Below, piece by piece: positions 52,143-60,351 of a DNA stretch of 64,000 nucleotides. Origin of the DNA: Syntrophosphaera sp035450685. Its GTDB lineage: Bacteria; Cloacimonadota; Cloacimonadia; Cloacimonadales; Cloacimonadaceae. How positions within the stretch are numbered: position 1 is the stretch's first letter; every line of letters starts with the position of its first letter. Position numbers and translations under genes: made by a program. Location: assembly GCA_035450685.1 (NCBI GenBank), contig DAOTNF010000004.1, positions 69,617 through 133,616 on the forward strand, given 5' to 3'. The notes under the pieces are model-generated. The model saw only the letters and a list, made by a program, of their open reading frames with translations, did no database searches and had not been told where the DNA came from.

Positions 52143-53035
52143 TCCCTTGGAGGTTTCCAGAAATCTAACAGATATTCAAATGTTGTACCCATCGTAATGT
52201 AATTGCTGGGCCACCCAAATATCCCTATTTTATTGACTATATTGGTTCTGTCCCAAATAATGATATTACGGAGTTCAAATCCTCTGTTTCTCAACTCTTC
52301 AATCAGGTAAGTATGCTGTGTTATCCTCTTGTTTTCCCACCAGAAGTCAGGAACATTGATAACACAATGTGCCTTTTCGCGCATAACTGGAAGCAAAGAA
52401 CTGAAGATATCCCCCATCACAGTCGTCCATTTTTCGATTTCATAAGTACCAAGGTCACGTTCGTCCTGTGAATATTGCTCAATTTTGTTTAGTTGCTCGT
52501 TATTGCGGTCGCGTCTTGACTTATTTTTCCGCTTTCTGTTTAACAGATTCGCATAGGGAGGGGATGTCCAGATAAGACTCACACTATCTGGTTCAAGATA
52601 ATCAGCGATGTTTCTGGCGTCATCCAACACTGCTAATTGCTGACTTGTGTTAAAGATATTATCTGCATTGAGACGTTGATTGCATAATTCTATGTATTCT
52701 TTTTTTAGATCGAATCCAACTGCATTCCTGTTTAAATCCTGAGCAGCTACAAGTGTTGTGCCGCTTCCCACAAATGGATCGACAACTAACTCACCAACAT
52801 GAGAAAACAGAGATATTACTTTATTAGACAGGCTGATTGGGAAAGTGGCAGGATGAAGTTCTTTATCTCTTATGTCCCTTTTCTCATAGAAGAATTGCCA
52901 AACTCCCAACTGAGATACTAACCACTCCTTAGCCGTCATACAGTTGATATGTGTTGTTGGACAACTACACAAGCGGGTATAGTCTATTTTGAGTTTTTTA
53001 GTGTTTGCTTGTTTAAAAGATACTTGTGCTTCCAT
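52139..53035 (-). CDS. DNA methyltransferase (probably N4-cytosine) of the R-M pair
   Basis: 298 residues. Motif X/helix 'HPATFPISLSNKVISLFS' (61-78) and SAM motif I 'VDPFVGSGTT' (85-94) come before catalytic motif IV 'TSPPY' (157-161); a target-recognition region would follow. In the common beta-class N4/N6 enzymes the order is the reverse (TSPPY first). The C-terminal part contains 'RNIIIWDRTNIVNKIGIFGWPSNYITM', a segment of beta-class enzymes. TSPPY favours N4-cytosine methylation. Protects DNA from the endonuclease downstream (4-bp overlap). AT-rich like its partner. Confidence 0.9.
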   Translation of the reverse strand: MEAQVSFKQANTKKLKIDYTRLCSCPTTHINCMTAKEWLVSQLGVWQFFYEKRDIRDKELHPATFPISLSNKVISLFSHVGELVVDPFVGSGTTLVAAQDLNRNAVGFDLKKEYIELCNQRLNADNIFNTSQQLAVLDDARNIADYLEPDSVSLIWTSPPYANLLNRKRKNKSRRDRNNEQLNKIEQYSQDERDLGTYEIEKWTTVMGDIFSSLLPVMREKAHCVINVPDFWWENKRITQHTYLIEELRNRGFELRNIIIWDRTNIVNKIGIFGWPSNYITMGTTFEYLLDFWKPPRE

Positions 53036-53237
53036 TTTCGTCCTCTTGGCCTTAAACTCAATCGATAAATCCTAAAATATTACAAACTTATGAGCCAGTG
53101 TAAAATGCTATTATAATCCTACGATACAGTAGTGGCAGATTCTGTCAATCCAAAACAACGCTTTGCATGAACTTCAATAATCGACTTCACATTGGGGACA
53201 AAAGGCATACGTAACCGAAATAAACCTCATGGGAATC

Positions 53238-54158
53238 CTACTTTCTCAACATCAGCCACATGAAGAAGGGGCAGCCGACAGCCGCGGTGATGACGCCCAC
53301 GGGTAGTTCTATCACAGCGATGTTTTTGGCGATCAGGTCGCAAAGCAGCAGGAAAACGCCGCCGCTAAGCAGTGAGTAGAGGTAGATCCTCTTTTGTCCG
53401 GAAGGGATGAAAAACCTCACGATATGGGGGATGATGAGTCCCACAAAGCCGATGATCCCGGCAAAGGAAACCGTGATCCCGATCAGCAGTGAGCTTACGA
53501 TAAAGACCTTCTTTCTCAGTGCGGGAACGTCGATGCCCACGCTGCCCGCGTAGATGTCGCCGCCGCTGAGGATGTCCAGCGCCGTGGATTTGAAATAGAG
53601 CCAGATCATCAGTAGCAGGGAGATGGCCAGCAATCCCAGGAAGAAGTTCCACTCCCGGAAAGTGAATACGTGCCCCAGATTTCCCATCAAAGTGCCCAGA
53701 ATAACCATGCTATCCTTTTGAAAGAGATACATCAACAGCGAGATGCCCGCCGAAAAGAACATCCCGGCTATCACGCCCGCGATAAGCAGCCGGCTGCGGT
53801 CGAAGCTGCCTTTGCGGCGAGCCAGTGACCACACCACCAGCAGGGTAATCCCCGCTCCGAGGAAGCCCCCAACCGGCATGAGCAAAGTGAGTCCCAATAC
53901 GCCGGTGAGGATAGCGCCGAAGGCCGAACCGGAAGAGACGCCGAGGATATACGGCTCTGCCAGCGGATTGGCCAGCATCAGTTGATAGACCGAACCCACG
54001 GCGGCCAGAACCATCCCTGTATAAAGGGTCAGGATCAGGCGGGGTAGGCGGATGTTGACGATCACGTTGGCATCCGGAGCCCCGCTGAAGAGGTAAGCCA
54101 CGACCACTGCAACGCCCAGCGCCAGAATGATCAGGGGATAGATCAGCCTCCTTGGCAT
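53238..54158 (-). CDS. FecCD/BtuC-family ABC permease
   Basis: 306 residues, about nine membrane helices. Family motifs 'RLPRLILTLYTGMVLAAVGS', 'NPLAEPYILGVSSGSAFGA', 'SFAGIIGFVGLIIPHIVRF', and a normal C-terminus 'PVGVITAAVGCPFFMWLMLRK' region. Imports a metal chelate or corrinoid through the inner membrane. Six bp after the binding lipoprotein gene. The ATPase gene expected next is not there: about 200 bp of non-coding DNA and then the R-M pair follow. The ATPase may be elsewhere or have been separated. Confidence 0.92.
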   Translation of the reverse strand: MPRRLIYPLIILALGVAVVVAYLFSGAPDANVIVNIRLPRLILTLYTGMVLAAVGSVYQLMLANPLAEPYILGVSSGSAFGAILTGVLGLTLLMPVGGFLGAGITLLVVWSLARRKGSFDRSRLLIAGVIAGMFFSAGISLLMYLFQKDSMVILGTLMGNLGHVFTFREWNFFLGLLAISLLLMIWLYFKSTALDILSGGDIYAGSVGIDVPALRKKVFIVSSLLIGITVSFAGIIGFVGLIIPHIVRFFIPSGQKRIYLYSLLSGGVFLLLCDLIAKNIAVIELPVGVITAAVGCPFFMWLMLRK

Positions 54159-54164
54159 GAGTTC

Positions 54165-55013
54165 CTAAAAAGTGTCCAGCAGTTCACGCAGGCGTTCCAT
54201 GCCCAGAATTGCCCTGGGTGTGGCACGCTGCATCCAATCCGGATTGATGTCTTTTTCAAAATAGACGCGCTTGTTTCGGATGGCGGGGATGTCTTGCCAG
54301 CCCTTGCGGTTGAGGATGGTTTGCAAGGTTTCCTGCGAGTAGCAGATGATGATATCCGGCTTGGCGGCCACCACATCCTCGGCGTCAATGCGGCAATAGT
54401 CGCGTTCCAGAACGTCGAACACGTTGTTACCGCCGGCGGTCTCGATCAGGTCGCCCACGTAGGAGGCATCCGAGACGCTCATCAAAGGGTCGCGGTAGAT
54501 TTCCATGTAAACCCTGGGCCTGGGCTTACCCTCTGAGCGGCGGCGCAGCTCCTCGATCTTGCCTTCCAGTTCTCGGGCCAGTGAGTTGGCTTCCGCCACC
54601 CTGCCGATCTTTTCGCCAATGTGAGTTACAGCGTGGGAGATATCCCTCACCGAGCGTGGATAGATCTGATGCACTGTGTAGCCCAGTTTGCTGAACTCCT
54701 GGGCCAGGGCATCGTGCTCCAGCGAGGAGGTGAAGATCATATCCGGTTTGAGGGCAATCACCGCCTCGCGGTCAACCAGGCCAAAGTTGCCCACTTTCTT
54801 GATCTTAGACAACTGCGGGGGGAAGTCGCATTCCTGGGTGAGGCCCACGATCTGATCCTCCGCGCCCAGGGCGGCGATGATCTCCGCCACTTCGGGAGAG
54901 AGCACCACCAGGCGTGGCTCTGTGGAGCTTGGCGGGGTTTTTTGGCAGGATGAGACTGCACCCACAACCAGCAGGATTATCCCCAAACTAATGATGCTAA
55001 AAGTCTTTCTCAA
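54165..55013 (-). CDS. ABC transporter substrate-binding lipoprotein (BtuF/FepB-like)
   Basis: 282 residues from TTG 55013, supported by AGAGGTGAT just upstream; the frame is open 27 codons further but that start would bury the lipobox. Signal and lipobox 'IILLVVGAVSSC' with Cys at about 23. Periplasmic_binding_2 (TroA-like) fold: 'PRLVVLSPEVAEIIAALGA', 'VGNFGLVDREAVIALKPDMI', 'YVGDLIETAGGNNVF', 'AAKPDIIICYS'. Binds a corrinoid or siderophore-like complex; the sequence does not decide which. I see no cobalamin riboswitch in the 160-bp leader. Confidence 0.9.
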   Translation of the reverse strand: MRKTFSIISLGIILLVVGAVSSCQKTPPSSTEPRLVVLSPEVAEIIAALGAEDQIVGLTQECDFPPQLSKIKKVGNFGLVDREAVIALKPDMIFTSSLEHDALAQEFSKLGYTVHQIYPRSVRDISHAVTHIGEKIGRVAEANSLARELEGKIEELRRRSEGKPRPRVYMEIYRDPLMSVSDASYVGDLIETAGGNNVFDVLERDYCRIDAEDVVAAKPDIIICYSQETLQTILNRKGWQDIPAIRNKRVYFEKDINPDWMQRATPRAILGMERLRELLDTF

Positions 55014-55174
55014 AATATCACCTCTGATCTTGTATCCGGGAGCTATCCCGCATTGTGTTCCAATACAAAGCAGGCGGGGCGGGCAATCTGTCAACTGCTT
55101 TTTCCCGATGCCGGGAAGGAAATTGGGCTTGACAAGGCAGCACGCGAATAATTAGGCTGCGCTGCGGGGAAAAT

Positions 55175-55843
55175 ATGAAACAGACAAAGCTGACCGACAT
55201 CTACCGCCTGCTGCTGGAACTCTACGGAAACCGGGGCTGGTGGCCTGGAGAGAACCAGGACGAGATTACCATCGGCGCGATCCTGGCCCAGAGCGTGGCT
55301 TGGAAAAATGTGGAAAAAGCCTTGCGGAACCTGAAACAGAGGGGTGTATGCAGCCTGGCAAAGCTGGTGGAACTGGAGCAGGACGAACTGGCCGCCCTGA
55401 TCGTGCCCACCCTCTATTACAATCAGAAAGCGGAGCGTTTGCAGCGTTTTGCCCGCTATTTCCAGGCTGAGGCGGGGTCAGATTTCACCAGGCTGTTCAG
55501 CGGCGAAATAGACGGCCTGCGCTCGCGGCTGCTTTCCCTGAAAGGACTGGGGCCGGAGACGGTGGATTCGCTGCTGCTCTACGCGGGCGATAGGCTGGTC
55601 TTTGTGGTTGATGCCTATACCCGGCGCTTGCTGTACAGGCTGGGCTTCACCGCGGAAAAAGCGAGTTATGACGAACTGCAGGACTACATCTGCAGGCGGA
55701 TACCCAGGGATTTGGCGCTCTACAAGGACTTTCACGCGCAGATTGTCTGCCTGTGTAAAGACATCTGCAAAGCCAAACCCAGGTGCGAGGATTGTCCGCT
55801 GCGGGAGGTCTGCCAGGCTGGCCGTTCCGGTTCATTTGATTAG
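55175..55843 (+). CDS. Endonuclease III-like HhH-GPD DNA glycosylase, probably monofunctional
   Basis: 222 residues. Helix-hairpin-helix 'LLSLKGLGPETVDSLLLYAG' and 'VVDAYTRRLLYRLGF' with the catalytic Asp. The Lys that makes EndoIII a lyase (in G-x-G-R-K-T) is Glu here (G-L-G-P-E-T), as in MagIII-type 3-methyladenine glycosylases. The C-terminal iron-sulfur loop is 'CKAKPRCEDCPLREVC', i.e. C-x5-C-x2-C-x5-C, one residue shorter in the first gap than EndoIII. Base excision repair of alkylated bases is the likely role. Divergent from the ABC genes; TTGACA at 55129-55134. Confidence 0.88.
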   Translation: MKQTKLTDIYRLLLELYGNRGWWPGENQDEITIGAILAQSVAWKNVEKALRNLKQRGVCSLAKLVELEQDELAALIVPTLYYNQKAERLQRFARYFQAEAGSDFTRLFSGEIDGLRSRLLSLKGLGPETVDSLLLYAGDRLVFVVDAYTRRLLYRLGFTAEKASYDELQDYICRRIPRDLALYKDFHAQIVCLCKDICKAKPRCEDCPLREVCQAGRSGSFD

Positions 55844-55846
55844 GGC

Positions 55847-55874
55847 TTGACAGAATTGGGCACGCTTTTATCCT
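55847..55874 (+). promoter_or_regulatory. Probable promoter of the cls-addB-addA operon
   Basis: TTGACA (55847-55852), 16-bp spacer, TATCCT (55869-55874); GTG start of cls at 55903 with GAGGAGAC before it. Confidence 0.55.
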
Positions 55875-55902
55875 TAATAAATTATCGGACTGAGGAGACG
55901 CT

Positions 55903-57471
55903 GTGATTTCCCAAAAAGCACTGGACAGCATCACGCTGATTATGTTTCTGATCATACTGTTGGCCATTCCCATTGGCTTGGTTCAGGTGATCCTGGGCGG
56001 ATCGCTTTTTTCCAACGTGTCTGCCTGGATGCTGAGAGCGGTGGAGATCATCTTTGGGATCACGATTGTGTTGATGATTGTGGTGCTGGTGTTGGAAAAC
56101 GAAGATCCCGTGCACACCCTGGCCTGGATTCTGGTTTTGCTCTATATCCCCGTGGTTGGTTTTTTCATCTATCTGTTCTTCGGGCGCAACTGGCGCAAAA
56201 GCAGGCTGTTCAGCCGCAAAGAGTTGCAGGATAGCTTCAGCTTCGAGGATGTGGCGGGGAACTTTTTCAAGCCGGACGAACGGGAAAACTTTTCCCCTCT
56301 GCAAATACGGATAAGCAAGCTGCTGGATAACAACAGCAAGGCCATTCTCACCTACAGGAACGAGGTGGATATCCTGGCCGACACCAACGACGCCCTGGAC
56401 CTTATCTGCGAAGAGATAGCCAAGGCCCGCCGCTACGTGCATCTGGAGTATTTTTCCATAGCGCGCGACTCCACGGGAAAGAGATTGAAAGAATTGCTGA
56501 TCAGCAAAGCCTCCGAAGGGGTGGAGATTCGTTTCATCTACGATGATGTGGGCTGCTGGAATCTGGGCCCGCGTTTCAAGGCCGAGCTGAGAAAGGCGGG
56601 GGTGCAGTTTGTGCCCTTTATGCCGGTGTGGATACCTTTCCTGAACAGCCGGCTCAACTACCGCAACCATCGCAAGCTGGTGATCGTGGATGGCAGCATC
56701 GGCTTTTTGGGCGGCCTCAACATCGGGGACAAGTATATGGGCAAAAGCAAGTATTTCGGCTACTGGCGCGATTCGCAGGTCAAGCTGCGCGGCGAAAGCG
56801 TGATGGCCCTGCAGGCGATTTTCCTCATGGACTGGTTTTTTGTGAGCAAGCAGAATCTGCTGACCAGGGAGTCTTTTGCCAATTTCGCGCAGTTGCCGGA
56901 ACTATCTTCCCAAGAGGAGTTGTATAAGCCAGTGCAGATCACGGCCAGCGGCCCGGACACCGACCACGCCAGCATCATGCAGGCCTATTTCTGCGCGATC
57001 AGCAATGCCCGCTGGAGCATCAGGATCACCACACCCTACCTGATCCTCAATGGCAGCCTGCTGATGGCTTTCAAGACCGCCGCGCTTAGCGGGGTCAAAA
57101 TCCAGATCATCCTGCCAGGCAAGGCCGACCACTTCATCGTGTTCTGGGGCAGCCGTTCCTACTACCGTGAATTGCTGGAATTGGGGGTCGAGATCTACGA
57201 GTATCAGGCGGGCTTCATCCATGCCAAAGTGCTGATTGTGGACGATGAATTACTTAGCACGGGCACGGCAAACATGGATCTGCGCAGTTTCAACCACAAC
57301 TTTGAGGTGGCAGCCATGATCTATGATGAAAGCATTACAGCCCAGGCGCTGGAGCATTTTGCGGAGGACATGAGCAAGAGCCGCAAGGTTGTGCTGGACG
57401 AGTTTCAGCGGCGATCCATCTTCAAAAAAGGCGTGGAATCGCTCTGCCGCCTGTTTTCGCCCCTGCTGTAG
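55903..57471 (+). CDS. cls: Cardiolipin synthase
   Basis: 522 residues. GTG start. Two or three N-terminal membrane helices (about 10-30, 43-62, 70-92; PLDc_N, 'ENEDPVHTLAWILVLLYIPV'). Two phospholipase-D HKD motifs: 'HRKLVIVDGSIGFLGG' (about 255) and 'HAKVLIVDDELLSTGTANMD' (about 439). Makes cardiolipin from two phosphatidylglycerols at the inner membrane. Six bp before addB, an unusual pairing with DNA repair genes. Confidence 0.96.
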   Translation: MISQKALDSITLIMFLIILLAIPIGLVQVILGGSLFSNVSAWMLRAVEIIFGITIVLMIVVLVLENEDPVHTLAWILVLLYIPVVGFFIYLFFGRNWRKSRLFSRKELQDSFSFEDVAGNFFKPDERENFSPLQIRISKLLDNNSKAILTYRNEVDILADTNDALDLICEEIAKARRYVHLEYFSIARDSTGKRLKELLISKASEGVEIRFIYDDVGCWNLGPRFKAELRKAGVQFVPFMPVWIPFLNSRLNYRNHRKLVIVDGSIGFLGGLNIGDKYMGKSKYFGYWRDSQVKLRGESVMALQAIFLMDWFFVSKQNLLTRESFANFAQLPELSSQEELYKPVQITASGPDTDHASIMQAYFCAISNARWSIRITTPYLILNGSLLMAFKTAALSGVKIQIILPGKADHFIVFWGSRSYYRELLELGVEIYEYQAGFIHAKVLIVDDELLSTGTANMDLRSFNHNFEVAAMIYDESITAQALEHFAEDMSKSRKVVLDEFQRRSIFKKGVESLCRLFSPLL

Positions 57472-57477
57472 GAGGTA

Positions 57478-60351
57478 ATGTTGCGCACATTTGTCAGGAT
57501 TCCTTTCACTGAGGACATCATTGCGGTCTCCGTGGCCGAGGCCAGGGACAAGACTGTCCTGGTGTATCCTACCAAGGTTTCTGCCAATCAGGCCCGGCGA
57601 CGCTTCATCGCCGCCTGGCAGTTGCAGGATTGCGAGTTTCTTTCCATGGAGCAGTTCAAGCAAAGGCTGCTGTTGGCAGACAAGCCTGTGGTGCAGGAAG
57701 ACAAACGCCTGCTGTGCCTTTGGCAGACCCTGAGCGCCGGGGAGCGGGAGTTCTTTCATCTGAACAGCTATTTTGACATTGTGGAGTGGGGAAATCATTT
57801 CTTCCAGTTCTTTTCCGAGCTTTGCGACGAGATGGTGCCGGTGGCAGAACTAAGCGGGATGGGGGCTTCGGGTGTGGTCAATCTGCTTGCCTGGCAGCAG
57901 GATTACATCCAAAAGGTGCTCTCCATCCGCCAGCGCTATCTTGCTTTTTTGGATGGCAAAGGCTATACCGATCCTATAAATTGTTTACTTACTGACGAGT
58001 TAAGCAACCCCTGGACGGGTTATCGCTTTGTTTTCGTAAACCAATACTACTATAGCAATCTGGAGCTGAAGCTGTTGGACAGGTTGGAGGACTCGGGCTG
58101 TGAACTGCTCATTATGTCACAAAATCTGGAGCAGGAAGAGGAACAAGGCCTTGCTGCCGAAGCGCTAAGATTGGATAAAATCAGCGCGGAGCAGGTCAGG
58201 ACCAAGACTGTCAGGATAGTCAACTGCGAAAATGAAGACCAGATGATCAGCGTGTTCCTGGCTACTCAGGCCAGGCAAATGCGCCAGCAGGGAGAGCAGG
58301 CGGCGCTCCTCGATGCACACTTTCACGAGCGGCATTACAGCCGGATGATAAACCCGGATCGCCCTTCCAGCGGCCTTCCCGCCAGAATGACAGGTACCTG
58401 CCTGTACAGGATGCTGCTCACTTATCAGACCCATCTCACTGCCATGGCAGGCACTCTGGATCAGGCTTTTTTGCCCACCCGCCTTGTGCTGGACGCTTGT
58501 TCCAAGCGGGAATTCATTGCCTGTTACCAGCCCAACTGGAGTGAGCGGGAGCACCGGATGCTACTACATGAGATCAGGACCCTGCTCGATCAGGAAGTGC
58601 TGTATCTTGACCGGGAACTGAGGGTGTTTGACCAACTCAGGCGCAGCGGGGAGTTTCCCCTTTCCCGTGCCCTGCTTGCTGCCCATTTCGCAGTGCTGGA
58701 CAGGTTGGCTGGGATTGGTTCTCCCCTGGATTTGGTGAATCTTATCGACATCGATGGAGGGCTGGAGATACAGAAGATTTGCTCTCAGCAGGAGTTGCTG
58801 CACAGCGATTTACTGGAGCAGTTTTACGAACGTCTTGCCAACTATGCCAGCCTTGATCTGTTGCCGCTGGTATCAGACTGGCAGACGCTGTTCGGAGAGG
58901 AGGGCATAGACCTTGCTTCCAGCTTGTTGAGGCTGTTTCTGGAATCCATCGCAGGAACCGGCATCAGAAGCGATCAGAGCGGCAAGTGCACCCAGATAGA
59001 GGTCAGCAACCTTCTGGACAGCCGCAACCTGAGCTTCGAGTCGGTAGCCATCCTGCACGCCATCGAGGGCGAATATCCCTCCAATCCCCAGCCAGTCTGG
59101 CTGCTAAACGAAGCGCAGCGCGGCCTGCTGGGTCTCAAGAGCTATCCCGTGCTGCGGGAGAGGGAACGGTACTATTTTCTGCGCCTGATCCTGAGTTCGC
59201 AGAATGTGTGTATCTACACCTACCGCAACCAGGAGAAAGATATCGAGCCAGGCAGCTTTGTTACCGAACTGCTGCATGCCAAAGAGCAAGGCTGGCTGGA
59301 AGGAGTGGAAATATCCGAGGTTCCCTACAAAACTGAGGTTTCGCTCTTATTCAAAGCGAGGCAGCAGATCATGCCACCGGACTGGAAAGCTCTGCCTCAG
59401 CTTGCCGACGCGTCCCAATGTAGCCTGGACGAGAATAATCCTGCCAGCTTTTTCAACCTGCCCGCCGATCCCGCGAATGACCTAAACAATGGCACAGAGG
59501 TGACAGCTTCCTACTACAGCCTGTCGAACCTGGAAAAGAATCCCATGCTGTGGTATATCTGCGACCTGCGGCATCTGAAACAGGTGGAGTTGCGCCCCAG
59601 GGAAACGATCAGCCGCAGGTTGTTTGGCAGCCTGATGCACGATTTTCTCAGGGACGTGCTGCAACCCCTGGCAGGCCTCCACCGGGATATAACTCCGCTG
59701 GAACTCGCCTTCAAAGACAAGAGCGCCTTGCACGACATTCTTGACAGGAAGATTTCGGATGAACTGTATCTGTATAAGATTCCGCAGAATTACAACTACG
59801 AATTTCTGCGGGGGATCATCTCGGACTGCCTGGTGGAGTCGGTCTTGCAGTTCTACCGGGACTACCTGTTTCCCACTTTGAAATCCGGCCCCTACCGTCT
59901 GATACCGGAGGATTTGAAGACCACAAAAGATGAGACCGATGCCAGGCTACTGCACACCGTACCCCACCAGGGAAAGGAGTATGCCCTGATGATCAGGGGC
60001 CGCGCCGACCTGCGGATCGAGTGCCCGGACAAGTATTACATCATAGATTTCAAGACTGGCGCATACGAGGTGGATCAACTCATCTTCTACGAATACTTCT
60101 ACTATCTGATTGATTCCGAACATCAGGACGCGAAGCTGGAGTCCCGTTTTTGGGAGATTCTGAATCAAAAGCTGGCGGATAAAGCCAGTTCCCCCCTCAA
60201 GCGGACTCAGTGGCTGGCCAGAACAAGGGAAGCCTTTGCGGCCAGATTGGCGGAAGGCTTCGGGCTGGCGAAGAAGGCCGCCGACAGGCAGTATCTGATC
60301 AGTATATCCAGAGCCGATCTGTATCGCAAAAAATATGGAGGCCTTGCATGA
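57478..60351 (+). CDS. addB: AddB-like subunit of the AddAB recombination nuclease
   Basis: 957 residues. GGAGG is only two bases before ATG 57478; TTG 57481 would space better. The N-terminus has no Walker A loop ('VLVYPTKVSANQARRRFI'), so the helicase-like part is inactive for ATP. The C-terminal RecB-type nuclease is intact: 'FGSLMHDFLRDVL' (His, about 720), 'GRADLRIE', 'YYIIDFKTGAYEVDQLIFYEYFY' region (Asp and D-x-K, about 850-870). The four Cys of the Bacillus AddB iron-sulfur cluster are not evident. Stop overlaps the addA start as ATGA, as expected for a two-subunit enzyme. Confidence 0.88.
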   Translation: MLRTFVRIPFTEDIIAVSVAEARDKTVLVYPTKVSANQARRRFIAAWQLQDCEFLSMEQFKQRLLLADKPVVQEDKRLLCLWQTLSAGEREFFHLNSYFDIVEWGNHFFQFFSELCDEMVPVAELSGMGASGVVNLLAWQQDYIQKVLSIRQRYLAFLDGKGYTDPINCLLTDELSNPWTGYRFVFVNQYYYSNLELKLLDRLEDSGCELLIMSQNLEQEEEQGLAAEALRLDKISAEQVRTKTVRIVNCENEDQMISVFLATQARQMRQQGEQAALLDAHFHERHYSRMINPDRPSSGLPARMTGTCLYRMLLTYQTHLTAMAGTLDQAFLPTRLVLDACSKREFIACYQPNWSEREHRMLLHEIRTLLDQEVLYLDRELRVFDQLRRSGEFPLSRALLAAHFAVLDRLAGIGSPLDLVNLIDIDGGLEIQKICSQQELLHSDLLEQFYERLANYASLDLLPLVSDWQTLFGEEGIDLASSLLRLFLESIAGTGIRSDQSGKCTQIEVSNLLDSRNLSFESVAILHAIEGEYPSNPQPVWLLNEAQRGLLGLKSYPVLRERERYYFLRLILSSQNVCIYTYRNQEKDIEPGSFVTELLHAKEQGWLEGVEISEVPYKTEVSLLFKARQQIMPPDWKALPQLADASQCSLDENNPASFFNLPADPANDLNNGTEVTASYYSLSNLEKNPMLWYICDLRHLKQVELRPRETISRRLFGSLMHDFLRDVLQPLAGLHRDITPLELAFKDKSALHDILDRKISDELYLYKIPQNYNYEFLRGIISDCLVESVLQFYRDYLFPTLKSGPYRLIPEDLKTTKDETDARLLHTVPHQGKEYALMIRGRADLRIECPDKYYIIDFKTGAYEVDQLIFYEYFYYLIDSEHQDAKLESRFWEILNQKLADKASSPLKRTQWLARTREAFAARLAEGFGLAKKAADRQYLISISRADLYRKKYGGLA

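Noticed and set aside
55014..55174. Cobalamin riboswitch before the ABC binding lipoprotein
   Set aside because: I could not find the conserved cobalamin-box core, and the divergent gap of 160 bp is short for it.
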